Of a DNA stretch of 64,000 nucleotides, positions 32,748-41,420 are shown piece by piece. The stretch comes from Rhizobium sp. L43 (lineage in GTDB: Bacteria > Pseudomonadota > Alphaproteobacteria > Rhizobiales > Rhizobiaceae). Each line of letters opens with the position of its first letter. Position 1 is the stretch's first letter. The DNA lies in contig NZ_NWSQ01000011.1 in NCBI RefSeq assembly GCF_002531725.1, positions 124,001 through 188,000 of the forward strand, written 5' to 3'. The notes beneath the pieces are model-generated. The model was not told where the DNA came from and did no database searches. It saw only the letters and a list, made by a program, of their open reading frames with translations. The position numbers were made by a program, and so were the translations under genes.

Positions 32748-33206
32748 GTGGAAGTCATAGCAAAGTCAAATCGCCATACAAAGGGCCTGCGGCAACGCAG
32801 CAGCGCGTTCTTCGTCATTGGCGTTGCCATGCTTTCGCTTTCCGGCTGCGTCGGCAGCGGCATGGATTTCCTGAGTGAAGCCAAGGTCGACCGGTCGGTG
32901 GCAACCGGCACCGTGCCGCAGACGCCGCCGAGCACCGATACGCTTTCCGACGAGATGACGGTGCGCAACGCCGTGACCTCGGCCGACGTGCAAAGGCTCG
33001 AAGGCCAGCCGCTTCCCTGGGCGAATGCATCGACGGGCAGTGCCGGCGTCATCGATACGATCGTCGAGAACAATGAGTCGGGCCAGGTCTGCCGCCAGTT
33101 CCGCACGACCCGGCATTCCTATGTCGGCATCGCCAAATTCTACGGCAAGACCTGCCTCGTCGGCGGCGGCAACTGGCAGCTTTTGAGCTTCCAGCCCGAG
33201 AGCTGA
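32748..33206 (+). CDS. lipoprotein of the RT0821/Lpp0805 surface-protein type
   Basis: A 152-residue protein starting at a GTG (32748) with an N-terminal basic tail, a hydrophobic stretch (AFFVIGVAMLSLSGC) and a lipobox LSGC around residue 31, so it should be lipidated. The C-terminal part SGQVCRQFRTTRHSYVGIAK and GKTCLVGGGNWQLL has the two-Cys pattern of small rickettsial-type surface antigen proteins. A start at the Met at 32829, nearer the lipobox, would leave too short a signal. Probably an outer-membrane or periplasmic lipoprotein. Confidence 0.7.
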   Translation: MEVIAKSNRHTKGLRQRSSAFFVIGVAMLSLSGCVGSGMDFLSEAKVDRSVATGTVPQTPPSTDTLSDEMTVRNAVTSADVQRLEGQPLPWANASTGSAGVIDTIVENNESGQVCRQFRTTRHSYVGIAKFYGKTCLVGGGNWQLLSFQPES

Positions 33207-33472
33207 TCCCAGCCGGAAGTTCATCCGGCGCGTCAACAGGTTAACACCTGACGGCTTTCTGCCGGATGCTTAGCAAAGAGCTAACCATTTAGGGCAAAAC
33301 ACCCCACATCTCTCCATAGAAATAAGAAGTGATTAGCAACTCCAACGCACGATCGGCGTTGAGAGTGGCTCTCCCTGCCTTTGCGGCGGGTGGCGCCGCA
33401 CCAGTGATATTGGAGTTTCGGGATGCCGGGCAAGGACGTGGCTTCCCGCATCGCAACACCGGCGGTTTTGAC

Positions 33473-34654
33473 ATGCGCGATCCTTACAAAATTCTGGGCG
33501 TCAAGCGCGACGCGGCAGCAGACGAGATCAAGGCGGCTTGGCGCAACATGGCCAAATCGGCCCATCCCGACCACAATCAGGGCGACCCGACGGCAACAGC
33601 CCGGTTCGCCGAGATCGGCCGTGCCTATGAAACGCTGAAAGACCCGCGCAAACGCAGCCTGTTCGACAATGCCGTACGCATGGCGGAAGCCAAGAAGAAC
33701 GAACAGACGATCATGCAGCAGCGTCAGGCCGCCCGCGAGGCGGCCGTGCGCGCCAAGGCGGCGCAGGCCAATGCCGAGCGTGTGATGGAAGAGTTGGCGC
33801 GTGCTGCCCAGAAGGCCGCCGCCGACGGCTCCAGACAACAGGCGGGATCGGCCGAGCCCGCCGACGAAATGGTCGAGCGCATTTTCGGCGCCCAGGCGCG
33901 CGCTGCGGCCGGCGGCCAGGCGCAGGGTCGCGCCCAGCAGGCACAATACCAACAGGCCCAGAATCAGCAGAGCCCGAACCAGCAGGCCCAGTACCAGCAG
34001 ACGGGCGATACCGCCGAGGCCGACCCCAAGGGCGACGAGGAGACCGGCGAGACCGTCGCGAATGCCGGCGCCAACCTGCCGCTGCCGCTCAGCATCCTGA
34101 CAAACCTGGTACGCCGTTTCACCGGCGCCAAGGATACCGGTCTCGAAAAAGCACCCGATGAGGTGACGACAGCGACGGTGACGATCGACGACGTGTTGAA
34201 GAGCGGCTGGATCACCGCGTCGCTGCCGGAAGGCCGCGAAATCGGCTTCTCCTTGCCGGCGGGCACGACCGACGGTCACGAGATCAGGCTCAAGGGTCAG
34301 GGCTTCAAGCTGCCGGGCATGCAGCGGGGCGACGCCGTCATCAACATCCGCATCGCAGCCGATCCGCGCTTCACGGTCGACGGTTTCGATCTGCACGCCG
34401 TGCTGCCGCTCAGCATCGAAAATGCCGTGCTCGGCACCGAGGCGCGCATCGACGGACCGAGCGGGCCGCTTGATATCACCATCCCCGCATGGTCGGGCTC
34501 GGACAAGACGATCAGAATCCCCGGCCAGGGATTGCCCCGCGAAGAGGGCGGCAGAGGCGATCTCGTCGTCGAATTGCGCATTATCCTGTGGGAAAAACCC
34601 GACGATAAAGTCACCGATCTCATGCGGAGCATGCGCGAAGGCCTATTCCTGTGA
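33473..34654 (+). CDS. DnaJ-family co-chaperone without zinc finger (CbpA-like)
   Basis: A 393-residue protein: J-domain at residues 1-70 (MRDPYKILGVKRDAAADEIK, HPD in AHPDHNQGD), a Gln/Ala-rich charged linker (QQAQYQQAQNQQ region, about residues 100-230), then two DnaJ_C beta-domains (LPEGREIGFSLPAGTTDGHE and PSGPLDITIPAWSGSDKT). The CxxCxGxG zinc repeats of DnaJ are absent, so it is a type-B/CbpA-like DnaK partner. The start at the J-domain Met is preferred over upstream in-frame codons. Confidence 0.88.
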   Translation: MRDPYKILGVKRDAAADEIKAAWRNMAKSAHPDHNQGDPTATARFAEIGRAYETLKDPRKRSLFDNAVRMAEAKKNEQTIMQQRQAAREAAVRAKAAQANAERVMEELARAAQKAAADGSRQQAGSAEPADEMVERIFGAQARAAAGGQAQGRAQQAQYQQAQNQQSPNQQAQYQQTGDTAEADPKGDEETGETVANAGANLPLPLSILTNLVRRFTGAKDTGLEKAPDEVTTATVTIDDVLKSGWITASLPEGREIGFSLPAGTTDGHEIRLKGQGFKLPGMQRGDAVINIRIAADPRFTVDGFDLHAVLPLSIENAVLGTEARIDGPSGPLDITIPAWSGSDKTIRIPGQGLPREEGGRGDLVVELRIILWEKPDDKVTDLMRSMREGLFL

Positions 34655-34776
34655 AATTTTTATGACATTCGCACCCTTTGTTACGATACCTAACAGTTGA
34701 TGATCCAGGCCAAGCTTGAACCGATTAACGGCCTATGCCATAGGCAGGATCGATCAGAATTCCTAGGGAGCGAAAT

Positions 34777-35595
34777 ATGGCTCAAGCATCCGGCCTCATG
34801 GCAGGCAAACGCGGCGTCATCATGGGTGTCGCCAACAATCGTTCGATTGCGTGGGGTATTGCCAAGGCCATTCATGCGCAGGGCGGCGAAGTCGCGCTCA
34901 CCTACCAGGGCGATGCGCTGAAGAAGCGCGTCGAGCCACTCGCCGCCGAAATCGGCGCGACGCTCGTCGGCCACTGTGACGTCGCCGACGAAGACACCAT
35001 CGACGAGGTTTTCGCCAACGTCGAAAAGCTGTGGGGCAAGATCGATTTCCTCGTGCATGCGATCGGCTTCTCCGACAAGGACGAGCTGACCGGCCGCTAT
35101 GTCGACACCTCGGCCGACAATTTCGCCAAGACGATGCAGATCTCCGTCTATTCCTTCACCTCGGTCGCACGCCGCGCCGAGAAGCTGATGACGGACGGCG
35201 GCGCCATGCTGACGCTGACCTATTACGGCGCCGAAAAGGTGATGCCGAACTATAACGTCATGGGCGTCGCCAAGGCCGCGCTCGAGGCAAGCGTCAAATA
35301 TCTCGCCGTCGACCTCGGACCGCAGAACATCCGCGTCAACGCCGTCTCGGCCGGGCCGATCAAGACGCTCGCCGCCTCCGGCATCGGCGATTTCCGCTAC
35401 ATTCTGAAGTGGAACGAATACAACGCGCCGCTGCGCCGCACCGTCACCATCGAAGAAGTCGGCGATGTCGGCCTCTATCTCCTGTCGGACCTGTCGCGTT
35501 CCGTCACCGGCGAAGTGCACCATGCCGACAGCGGCTATCATGTCATCGGCATGAAGGCGGTCGACGCGCCTGACATTTCGGTCATTAAGGACTAA
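34777..35595 (+). CDS. fabI: enoyl-[acyl-carrier-protein] reductase (NADH)
   Basis: A 272-residue FabI that reduces trans-2-enoyl-ACP in the last step of fatty-acid elongation. Seen: the NADH-binding GVANNRSIAWGIAKA, HAIGFSDKDEL, and the catalytic pair Y-x6-K in YNVMGVAK, with the earlier Tyr in LTYYGAEK. AGGGAG precedes the ATG at 34777. Followed 24 bases later by a histidine phosphatase gene, probably cotranscribed. Rhizobia often carry a second fabI elsewhere. Confidence 0.95.
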   Translation: MAQASGLMAGKRGVIMGVANNRSIAWGIAKAIHAQGGEVALTYQGDALKKRVEPLAAEIGATLVGHCDVADEDTIDEVFANVEKLWGKIDFLVHAIGFSDKDELTGRYVDTSADNFAKTMQISVYSFTSVARRAEKLMTDGGAMLTLTYYGAEKVMPNYNVMGVAKAALEASVKYLAVDLGPQNIRVNAVSAGPIKTLAASGIGDFRYILKWNEYNAPLRRTVTIEEVGDVGLYLLSDLSRSVTGEVHHADSGYHVIGMKAVDAPDISVIKD

Positions 35596-35619
35596 AGCAT
35601 TTCGAGTGGGGCTGAGACC

Positions 35620-36210
35620 GTGCTTATCTACGTGATCAGACACGGCCAGACCGCCTGGAATGCCGAGCGCCGCCTGCAAGGTCAGAAGGATATCCCGATG
35701 AATGCCACGGGCCTGGAGCAGGCCCGGCAGAACGGCGTGGCACTTGCCGGGATTCTCGGCGACACAGTCGATGACTTCGATTTCGTCGCCAGCCCGCTCG
35801 GCCGCACCCGCGCGACGATGGAAATCATGCGCAACGCCATGGGCCTGCCGCCGCTTGCCTATCGCACCGATCCGCGGCTGGTCGAGATTTCCTTCGGCGA
35901 CTGGGAAGGCTCGACGCTGAAGGAGCTGAAGGCGACGCAGCGCGAGCGGGTGGCGGAACGCAACGCCTCGAAATGGGATTTCATCCCGCCCGGCGACGAT
36001 GCGGAAAGCTACGAGATTCTCTCCTGGCGCACCGGCTCATGGCTGCAATCGGTCGATCGCCCGACGGTCTGCGTGACCCATGGCGGCGTCATCCGCACGT
36101 TTTTCCAGACGATTTCAGACCTGCCGAAGAGCAGTGCCGCGGAAGGCGCGATCCCGCAGGACCGGATCGCCAGGATCGACACCGATGAGCGGACGATCGT
36201 CTGGCTGTAG
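35620..36210 (+). CDS. histidine phosphatase family (phosphoglycerate mutase-like) protein
   Basis: A 196-residue protein of the branch-1 histidine phosphatases: catalytic RHGQTAWNAE near residue 8, FVASPLGRTRATMEI, EISFGDWEG, and the second His in VTHGGVIRTFF. It starts at a GTG (35620). Members include cobalamin-pathway, sugar and general phosphatases; the substrate is not visible. It follows fabI closely. Confidence 0.87.
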   Translation: MLIYVIRHGQTAWNAERRLQGQKDIPMNATGLEQARQNGVALAGILGDTVDDFDFVASPLGRTRATMEIMRNAMGLPPLAYRTDPRLVEISFGDWEGSTLKELKATQRERVAERNASKWDFIPPGDDAESYEILSWRTGSWLQSVDRPTVCVTHGGVIRTFFQTISDLPKSSAAEGAIPQDRIARIDTDERTIVWL

Positions 36211-36282
36211 GCATTGCAGGGCGCCTGCCCTCAGTCTTGGTCGGATTGGGATATGAGTTCGGCCCGGGAGATTACCGGGACC

Positions 36283-36420
36283 GGCCCCTCATCCGGCTGC
36301 CGCCACCTTCTCCCCGCTCGCGGGGCGAAGGGATATGCCGCAACCTCTCCGTCCCCACCGATCTCTCGCATGGCACGTCCCCTCGCCCCGTTTACGGGGA
36401 GAGGATTAGGGTGAGGGGCA
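36283..36420. repeat. RIME-like palindromic repeat, family C
   Basis: Outer arms GCCCCTCATCC.../...GTGAGGGGC with inner hairpins on CTCCCCG/CGGGGAG. Inverted relative to the copy at 44032-44175; a third copy is at 56831-56960. It lies between two convergent genes; no gene is seen. Confidence 0.85.
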
Positions 36421-36439
36421 GCCTTCTCCAGAGTCCTGC

Positions 36440-36700
36440 CTACTTGACGATATCGAGATCGTTGATGACGCGTTTGCCGTCGACCTCGGTATAGAAGACG
36501 ATCACCTTCACGCCGGCTTCGAGGCCGTCGAAATTGAATTCCTCCGGCGCCTGATAGGTCTTGCCGTCATCGAGCGTCAGCACGAGATTTGCTGTGTCGA
36601 CCTTCTTGATCGTCGCCTCGACATCGGCGCTCTCGGCAAAACCGCTCATCGGCGACAGGAAACTTGCTGTTGCCAAAAGCGTGGCGACGACGAAACGCAT
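36440..36700 (-). CDS. DUF1344 family secreted protein
   Basis: An 86-residue protein with a signal peptide (MRFVVATLLATASFLSPMSG, cut near GFAES) and a small beta domain: VEATIKKVDTANLVLTLDDG, then EEFNFDGLEAGVKVIVFY. This is the DUF1344 layout common in Rhizobiales. The ATG at 36700 fits the signal peptide; upstream in-frame codons do not. Located beside a family C repeat. Periplasmic role unknown. Confidence 0.8.
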   Translation of the reverse strand: MRFVVATLLATASFLSPMSGFAESADVEATIKKVDTANLVLTLDDGKTYQAPEEFNFDGLEAGVKVIVFYTEVDGKRVINDLDIVK

Positions 36701-36833
36701 GGCGACAATCCTTTTGAAACGCTGCACGAGAAGCTGCACGAAAAAATGACTGGCCACAGATAGCCTCCTGAATATGGCGAAAATTGCCCGGAAGAATGGC
36801 TTTTCCCGCCCAATTGATGAATAGGATTTTAAA

Positions 36834-36839
36834 TATAAT
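36834..36839 (+). promoter_or_regulatory. possible -10 element for the GGDEF/EAL gene
   Basis: A perfect TATAAT in an AT-rich stretch, 116 bases before the TTG start. The best -35 partner 17 bases upstream (CAATTG) is weak, so this is only a candidate. Confidence 0.3.
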
Positions 36840-36954
36840 CAAGATGCCGCGTTCACCGCGGTTTTTCCCTTCCCATGATTTTTCGGCATCGCCTGCGGGC
36901 AATCGTAAATTAACCCCAGCGCCCTACAGTTGCCCGGAATATGGGGGTTTCATT

Positions 36955-39900
36955 TTGCTTTCCAGGCTGAGCGACAACAAGCAGTTACGGCGCGTGTTGA
37001 AGAATACCCGCGTCTCGTTTCTGGTTTCATCGTTCGTCGCCCTTGTCGTCATTCTGGTCGGCTTCGGCCTCGACCGGGCCAATACTCAATCTTATATGCG
37101 CGAACTTCATATCCGCACCGAAAGCGAGGCGAACCTCATCCGCGCCCGGGTCATGGCCGAGATCAACATGGACCTCAGCATCGTCCGCGACCTGACCAAC
37201 CTGATCTCCGTCAGCCCGGCCAACGGAGAGGAGATAGAGCGGCAGATCAACTGGCTGCTGATCCAGAATCCACCCTTCATCCATATCGCCGTCGCACCCG
37301 ATTTCATCGTCAGCAACGTCTATCCACCGCAATCCGGCAATGAGCGGATCGGCCGCGACGTGCGCGAAACGCTCCTTTCACGCCAGGCGATGACGCCCGC
37401 TGCCGGCGATCAGTCGGCGCGTTTCTATGGCCCGATCGCGACCAACGGCCGCGACGCCTTTGCCATATTCTTCCCGGTTTTCGTCAAGGAGAACGGCCAG
37501 CGGCGGGTCTGGGGGGCGGTCGAGCTCGTCATCGACCAGCAGATGTTCTACGAGGCGACGGGGCTGATGCCGGCGCGCGACCGCGAGAACCAGGAACGTT
37601 ATCCGCATCTCGACCATCTCTCCATCGCCATCCGCGATATCGGCCCGCCGGCAAGGGCCGCGACGAGGGCGCCCTTCTTCGGGTCGTCCGATATCGACGA
37701 CAAGGATCCGATGCGTCAGAAGATCGGCTTTGCCGGCGGCAAGTGGGAGCTTTCCGTCGTCCCGAACAGCGGTTGGGACGCGATACCGGAAAACCGAACC
37801 GAGCTGCGCCTGATCGTCGGTGCCGCCGGCATCATCATCATCGTCCCGATCTTCTTTGCCACGCTGCTGCTCGGCGAGCGCAACCGCAACATCATGGAGT
37901 TGGAGACACGCGAGGCGAAACTCAAGGAACTGTCGCAGCGGCTCGATCTGGCGCTGGAATCCTCGAATATCGGCGTCTGGGAGCTGCAGGATCATACGAG
38001 CAGCCTGCTCTGGGATGCGCGCGCCGCGGCCCTGCACGGCAAGCCGGCGCAGGAGACAAGCGGGGCGCTCGACGAATGGCTGGCGACGATCCTGCCCGAG
38101 GACCGGGACATCGCCGAAGTGCACTTCTTCAGCTGCAGTATCGCCGGCGCTGCCTGTACGGCGCAGTACCGCATCCTGCTTGCCGATGGCGGCATCCGGC
38201 ATCTCCGCTCGGTCGGCGCCTTCTATACGGATGCCGGCGGCGTCAGCAAGACGATCGGCATCGTCTGGGACGTGACAACGGATGCGGAGACGACCGACAC
38301 GCTGCGCAAGGCCAGGGATACGAGCGAGGTCAAGAATGCCGAGCTGGAGCTGGCGCTTGAAGAGCTTTCCAGCCGCGAGGCAGAGCTCGCCGAGCTGTCG
38401 AGCCGGCTCGACCTCGCGCTCGATTCCTATCAATGCGGCATATGGGAAGCGCGGCCCGGCCGGGGCGGCTCGATCTGGAACGAGCGCATGCACGAGCTCT
38501 ACGGGCTTACCCCGCGCAACGGATTCATGACCGAGGAGATCTGGCTTGGCTGCATCCACCCGGAGGATCGGGCCTTGGCGCTCGAAAGCGCACGTTACTT
38601 CAAGAAGAACGGCGATACGCACACCCTCGTCTGCCGGGTAATAGCAAGCGACGGCCAGGTGCGTTATGTGCGCTCGGTCGGCAAGGTCCACCAGACGGGG
38701 ACCGGCGAGATGAAAATCATGGGCATCGCCTTCGATGCCACCGAAGACGTGCTGATGACGATCCGGCTGAAGGCGGCCAAGGACGAGGCGGTCGCCAAGA
38801 ATATCGAGCTCGAGCTTGCCAAGAACAGGATCGAACACAATTCGCTGCATGACCCGCTGACTGCACTCGCCAATCGCCGCAAGCTCGACATTGCGCTTGA
38901 AAGCCTCACCCATGACGGCCGCCGGCAGCGGCAGAAATTCTCGATCCTGCACATCGACCTCGACCGCTTCAAGGAAATCAACGACACGCTCGGCCATGCC
39001 GCCGGCGACGCGATGCTGGTGCATGCCTCGAAAGTGCTCGCCAGGAACGTCCGCGGCAGCGATCTCGTTGCGCGCATCGGCGGCGACGAGTTCGTCATCC
39101 TCGCGCTTGACGTCGGCGACAAGGAGATGGCGGAGCTGTCGACGCGGATCATCGAGGAGATGCGCCAGCCGATCGATTTTCAGGGTTTTTCCTGCCGCTG
39201 CGGCGTGTCGATCGGCGTGGCGCTTGCCAACGGTATCCATGTCGATGCGCGCAAGGTGCTGATCAATGCCGATATCGCGCTCTACCGCGCCAAGAGCATG
39301 GGCCGCAACCGCTTCGAATTCTTCAATCACAATCTCCAGGCCGATATCATCAACACCAAGCGCACCGCCGACGAGATCCTCGCCGGCATCGACAATGGCG
39401 AATTCACCGCCTGGTACCAGCCGCAATTTTCGGCGCGGACGATGGAGCTGACGGGAGTGGAGGCGTTGGTGCGCTGGAAGCATCCCTCCAAGGGGCTGCT
39501 CACCCCCGACAAGTTCCTGCGCATCGCCGACGAGATCAATGTCGTGCAGATGCTCGACCGGATCGTGCTGGAAACGGCGCTGCGCGACAAGATGCGCTGG
39601 ACGGCGCACGGTATTGCCGTGCCCAAGGTCTCGGTCAATGTCTCGGCGCGGCGGCTGCATGACGGCAGCCTGCTGGAATCGCTCGCCGACCTGCATATCC
39701 GCCCTGGCGAACTCTCCTTCGAACTGGTGGAATCGATCTTCCTCGATGAGAGTGAGGACGTCGTCTCACACAATCTCGAACGCATCAAGGCGCTCGGCAT
39801 CGATATCGAGATCGACGATTTCGGCACCGGCCATACTTCGATCGTCAGCCTGCTGAAGCTGAAGCCGAAGCGGCTGAAGATCGACCGTCAGCTGGTGCAG

Positions 39901-40128
39901 CCGATCGTCAACGCCACGCAGGAGCGCGCGCTGGTCAGCTCGATCATCGAAATCGCCCGCTCGCTCGGCGTCGAGACAGTGGCCGAAGGGGTGGAGACGG
40001 CAGCCCATGCCGAACTGCTGCGCGATCTCGGCTGCGATATCCTGCAGGGCTACGCCTTCTCGCGACCTCTCTCCTTCGACGATTTCACCGCAGAAGCAAC
40101 CGGAACGGGGTGGCGGCTGGCCTCATGA
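36955..40128 (+). CDS. CHASE-PAS-PAS-GGDEF-EAL cyclic-di-GMP protein
   Basis: About 1057 residues. Order: membrane span 1 (SFLVSSFVALVVILVGFGL), a periplasmic CHASE-type sensor (about residues 45-270), span 2 (LRLIVGAAGIIIIVPIFFAT), two PAS domains joined by coiled coils (about 320-615), GGDEF with an intact GGDEF motif near residue 708, and EAL with an intact EAL (GVEALVRW) near 834 and the DDFGTGH metal motif. Both catalytic sites look complete, so it could make and break c-di-GMP. A TTG at 36955 has GGGGG upstream and puts span 1 at the N-terminus; ATGs at 36796 and 36844 are alternatives. Confidence 0.9.
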   Translation: MLSRLSDNKQLRRVLKNTRVSFLVSSFVALVVILVGFGLDRANTQSYMRELHIRTESEANLIRARVMAEINMDLSIVRDLTNLISVSPANGEEIERQINWLLIQNPPFIHIAVAPDFIVSNVYPPQSGNERIGRDVRETLLSRQAMTPAAGDQSARFYGPIATNGRDAFAIFFPVFVKENGQRRVWGAVELVIDQQMFYEATGLMPARDRENQERYPHLDHLSIAIRDIGPPARAATRAPFFGSSDIDDKDPMRQKIGFAGGKWELSVVPNSGWDAIPENRTELRLIVGAAGIIIIVPIFFATLLLGERNRNIMELETREAKLKELSQRLDLALESSNIGVWELQDHTSSLLWDARAAALHGKPAQETSGALDEWLATILPEDRDIAEVHFFSCSIAGAACTAQYRILLADGGIRHLRSVGAFYTDAGGVSKTIGIVWDVTTDAETTDTLRKARDTSEVKNAELELALEELSSREAELAELSSRLDLALDSYQCGIWEARPGRGGSIWNERMHELYGLTPRNGFMTEEIWLGCIHPEDRALALESARYFKKNGDTHTLVCRVIASDGQVRYVRSVGKVHQTGTGEMKIMGIAFDATEDVLMTIRLKAAKDEAVAKNIELELAKNRIEHNSLHDPLTALANRRKLDIALESLTHDGRRQRQKFSILHIDLDRFKEINDTLGHAAGDAMLVHASKVLARNVRGSDLVARIGGDEFVILALDVGDKEMAELSTRIIEEMRQPIDFQGFSCRCGVSIGVALANGIHVDARKVLINADIALYRAKSMGRNRFEFFNHNLQADIINTKRTADEILAGIDNGEFTAWYQPQFSARTMELTGVEALVRWKHPSKGLLTPDKFLRIADEINVVQMLDRIVLETALRDKMRWTAHGIAVPKVSVNVSARRLHDGSLLESLADLHIRPGELSFELVESIFLDESEDVVSHNLERIKALGIDIEIDDFGTGHTSIVSLLKLKPKRLKIDRQLVQPIVNATQERALVSSIIEIARSLGVETVAEGVETAAHAELLRDLGCDILQGYAFSRPLSFDDFTAEATGTGWRLAS

Positions 40129-40312
40129 CCGCCGCCTTCGAACGGAGGGACGCCGGAATGCACCGCCATCCGGAAACAGCATTTCCGCCGCCGCCGGTTT
40201 GACGCAAAGAAAGGCTTTTGCCTCGGCGGTTTTTTGGCCTATGAGTGTCGCGCCTTTTCAAGCAATGGCGCGGCCGGCGGCGACCGGCCCTGGCGCGCCG
40301 CCGTGGGAACAT

Positions 40313-41410
40313 ATGTCGCACAATACATTCGGTCACCTCTTCCGCGTAACCACCTGGGGCGAAAGCCATGGGCCGGCGCTCGGCTGCGTCGTCGACGGCT
40401 GCCCTCCGGGGCTGCGCTTCACGCTTGCCGACCTGCAGGTCTGGCTCGACAAGCGCAAGCCCGGGCAATCCCGCTTCGTGACGCAGCGGCGCGAGGCGGA
40501 TCTGGTGAAGGTGCTCTCCGGCGTGATGCTCGATGCCGACGGCGAGACGATGACGACAACCGGCACGCCGATCTCCCTGCTGATCGAAAACACCGACCAG
40601 CGCTCCAAGGATTACGGCGAGATCGCCCGGCAATACCGTCCCGGCCATGCCGATTATACCTATGACCTCAAATACGGCATTCGCGACTATCGCGGCGGCG
40701 GCCGCTCCTCGGCGCGCGAGACTGCGGCGCGGGTTGCGGCCGGCGGCATCGCCCGTCTCGTGGTGCCGGGTGTGACCGTGCGCGGCGCGCTGGTGCAGAT
40801 CGGCAAGCACAAGATCGACCGCCGCAACTGGGATTGGGACCAGGTCGGGCAGAACCCGTTCTTCTCGCCGGATGCGGCGATCGTGCCGGTCTGGGAGGAA
40901 TATCTCGACGGCATCCGCAAGACCGGTTCGTCGATCGGCGCCGTCATCGAAGTGATCGCCGAAGGTGTGCCGGCCGGCCTCGGTGCGCCGATCTATGCCA
41001 AGCTCGACCAGGATATCGCCTCGCTGCTGATGTCGATCAACGCCGTCAAGGGTGTCGAGATCGGCAATGGTTTTGCCGCCGCCGAAACCTCGGGCGAGGA
41101 CAATGCCGACGAGATGCGCATGGGCAATGACGGTGTGCCGATCTTCCTTTCCAACAATGCCGGCGGTATTCTCGGCGGTATCTCCACCGGCCAGCCGGTG
41201 GTGGCGCGTTTCGCCGTCAAGCCGACCTCGTCGATCCTGACCGAACGGCAGTCGATCGATGCCGACGGCAAGAATGTCGACGTGCGCACCAAGGGCCGAC
41301 ACGACCCCTGCGTCGGCATCCGCGCCGTGCCGATCGGTGAGGCGATGGTCGCCTGCGCCATCGCCGACCATTATCTTCGCGACCGCGGCCAGACCGGCCG
41401 TCTGAAATAG
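40313..41410 (+). CDS. aroC: chorismate synthase
   Basis: A 365-residue AroC, converting EPSP to chorismate with reduced FMN in the last shared step of aromatic synthesis. Signatures are GESHGPALGCVVDGCPPG, FRPGHADYTYD-like RPGHADYTY, RGGGRSSARETAARVAAG and RHDPCVG. The ATG at 40313 is the family start. Followed 10 bases later by ribBA, likely cotranscribed. Confidence 0.96.
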   Translation: MSHNTFGHLFRVTTWGESHGPALGCVVDGCPPGLRFTLADLQVWLDKRKPGQSRFVTQRREADLVKVLSGVMLDADGETMTTTGTPISLLIENTDQRSKDYGEIARQYRPGHADYTYDLKYGIRDYRGGGRSSARETAARVAAGGIARLVVPGVTVRGALVQIGKHKIDRRNWDWDQVGQNPFFSPDAAIVPVWEEYLDGIRKTGSSIGAVIEVIAEGVPAGLGAPIYAKLDQDIASLLMSINAVKGVEIGNGFAAAETSGEDNADEMRMGNDGVPIFLSNNAGGILGGISTGQPVVARFAVKPTSSILTERQSIDADGKNVDVRTKGRHDPCVGIRAVPIGEAMVACAIADHYLRDRGQTGRLK

Positions 41411-41420
41411 GAGCGCCCTC

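Noticed and set aside
36784..36954. Longer N-terminus for the GGDEF/EAL protein
   Set aside because: Those residues are low in family-like features and precede the first membrane span; the TTG at 36955 has a better ribosome site. Not fully excluded.
41411..41420. FMN riboswitch before ribBA
   Set aside because: The gap after aroC is only 10 bases, with no room for an aptamer.
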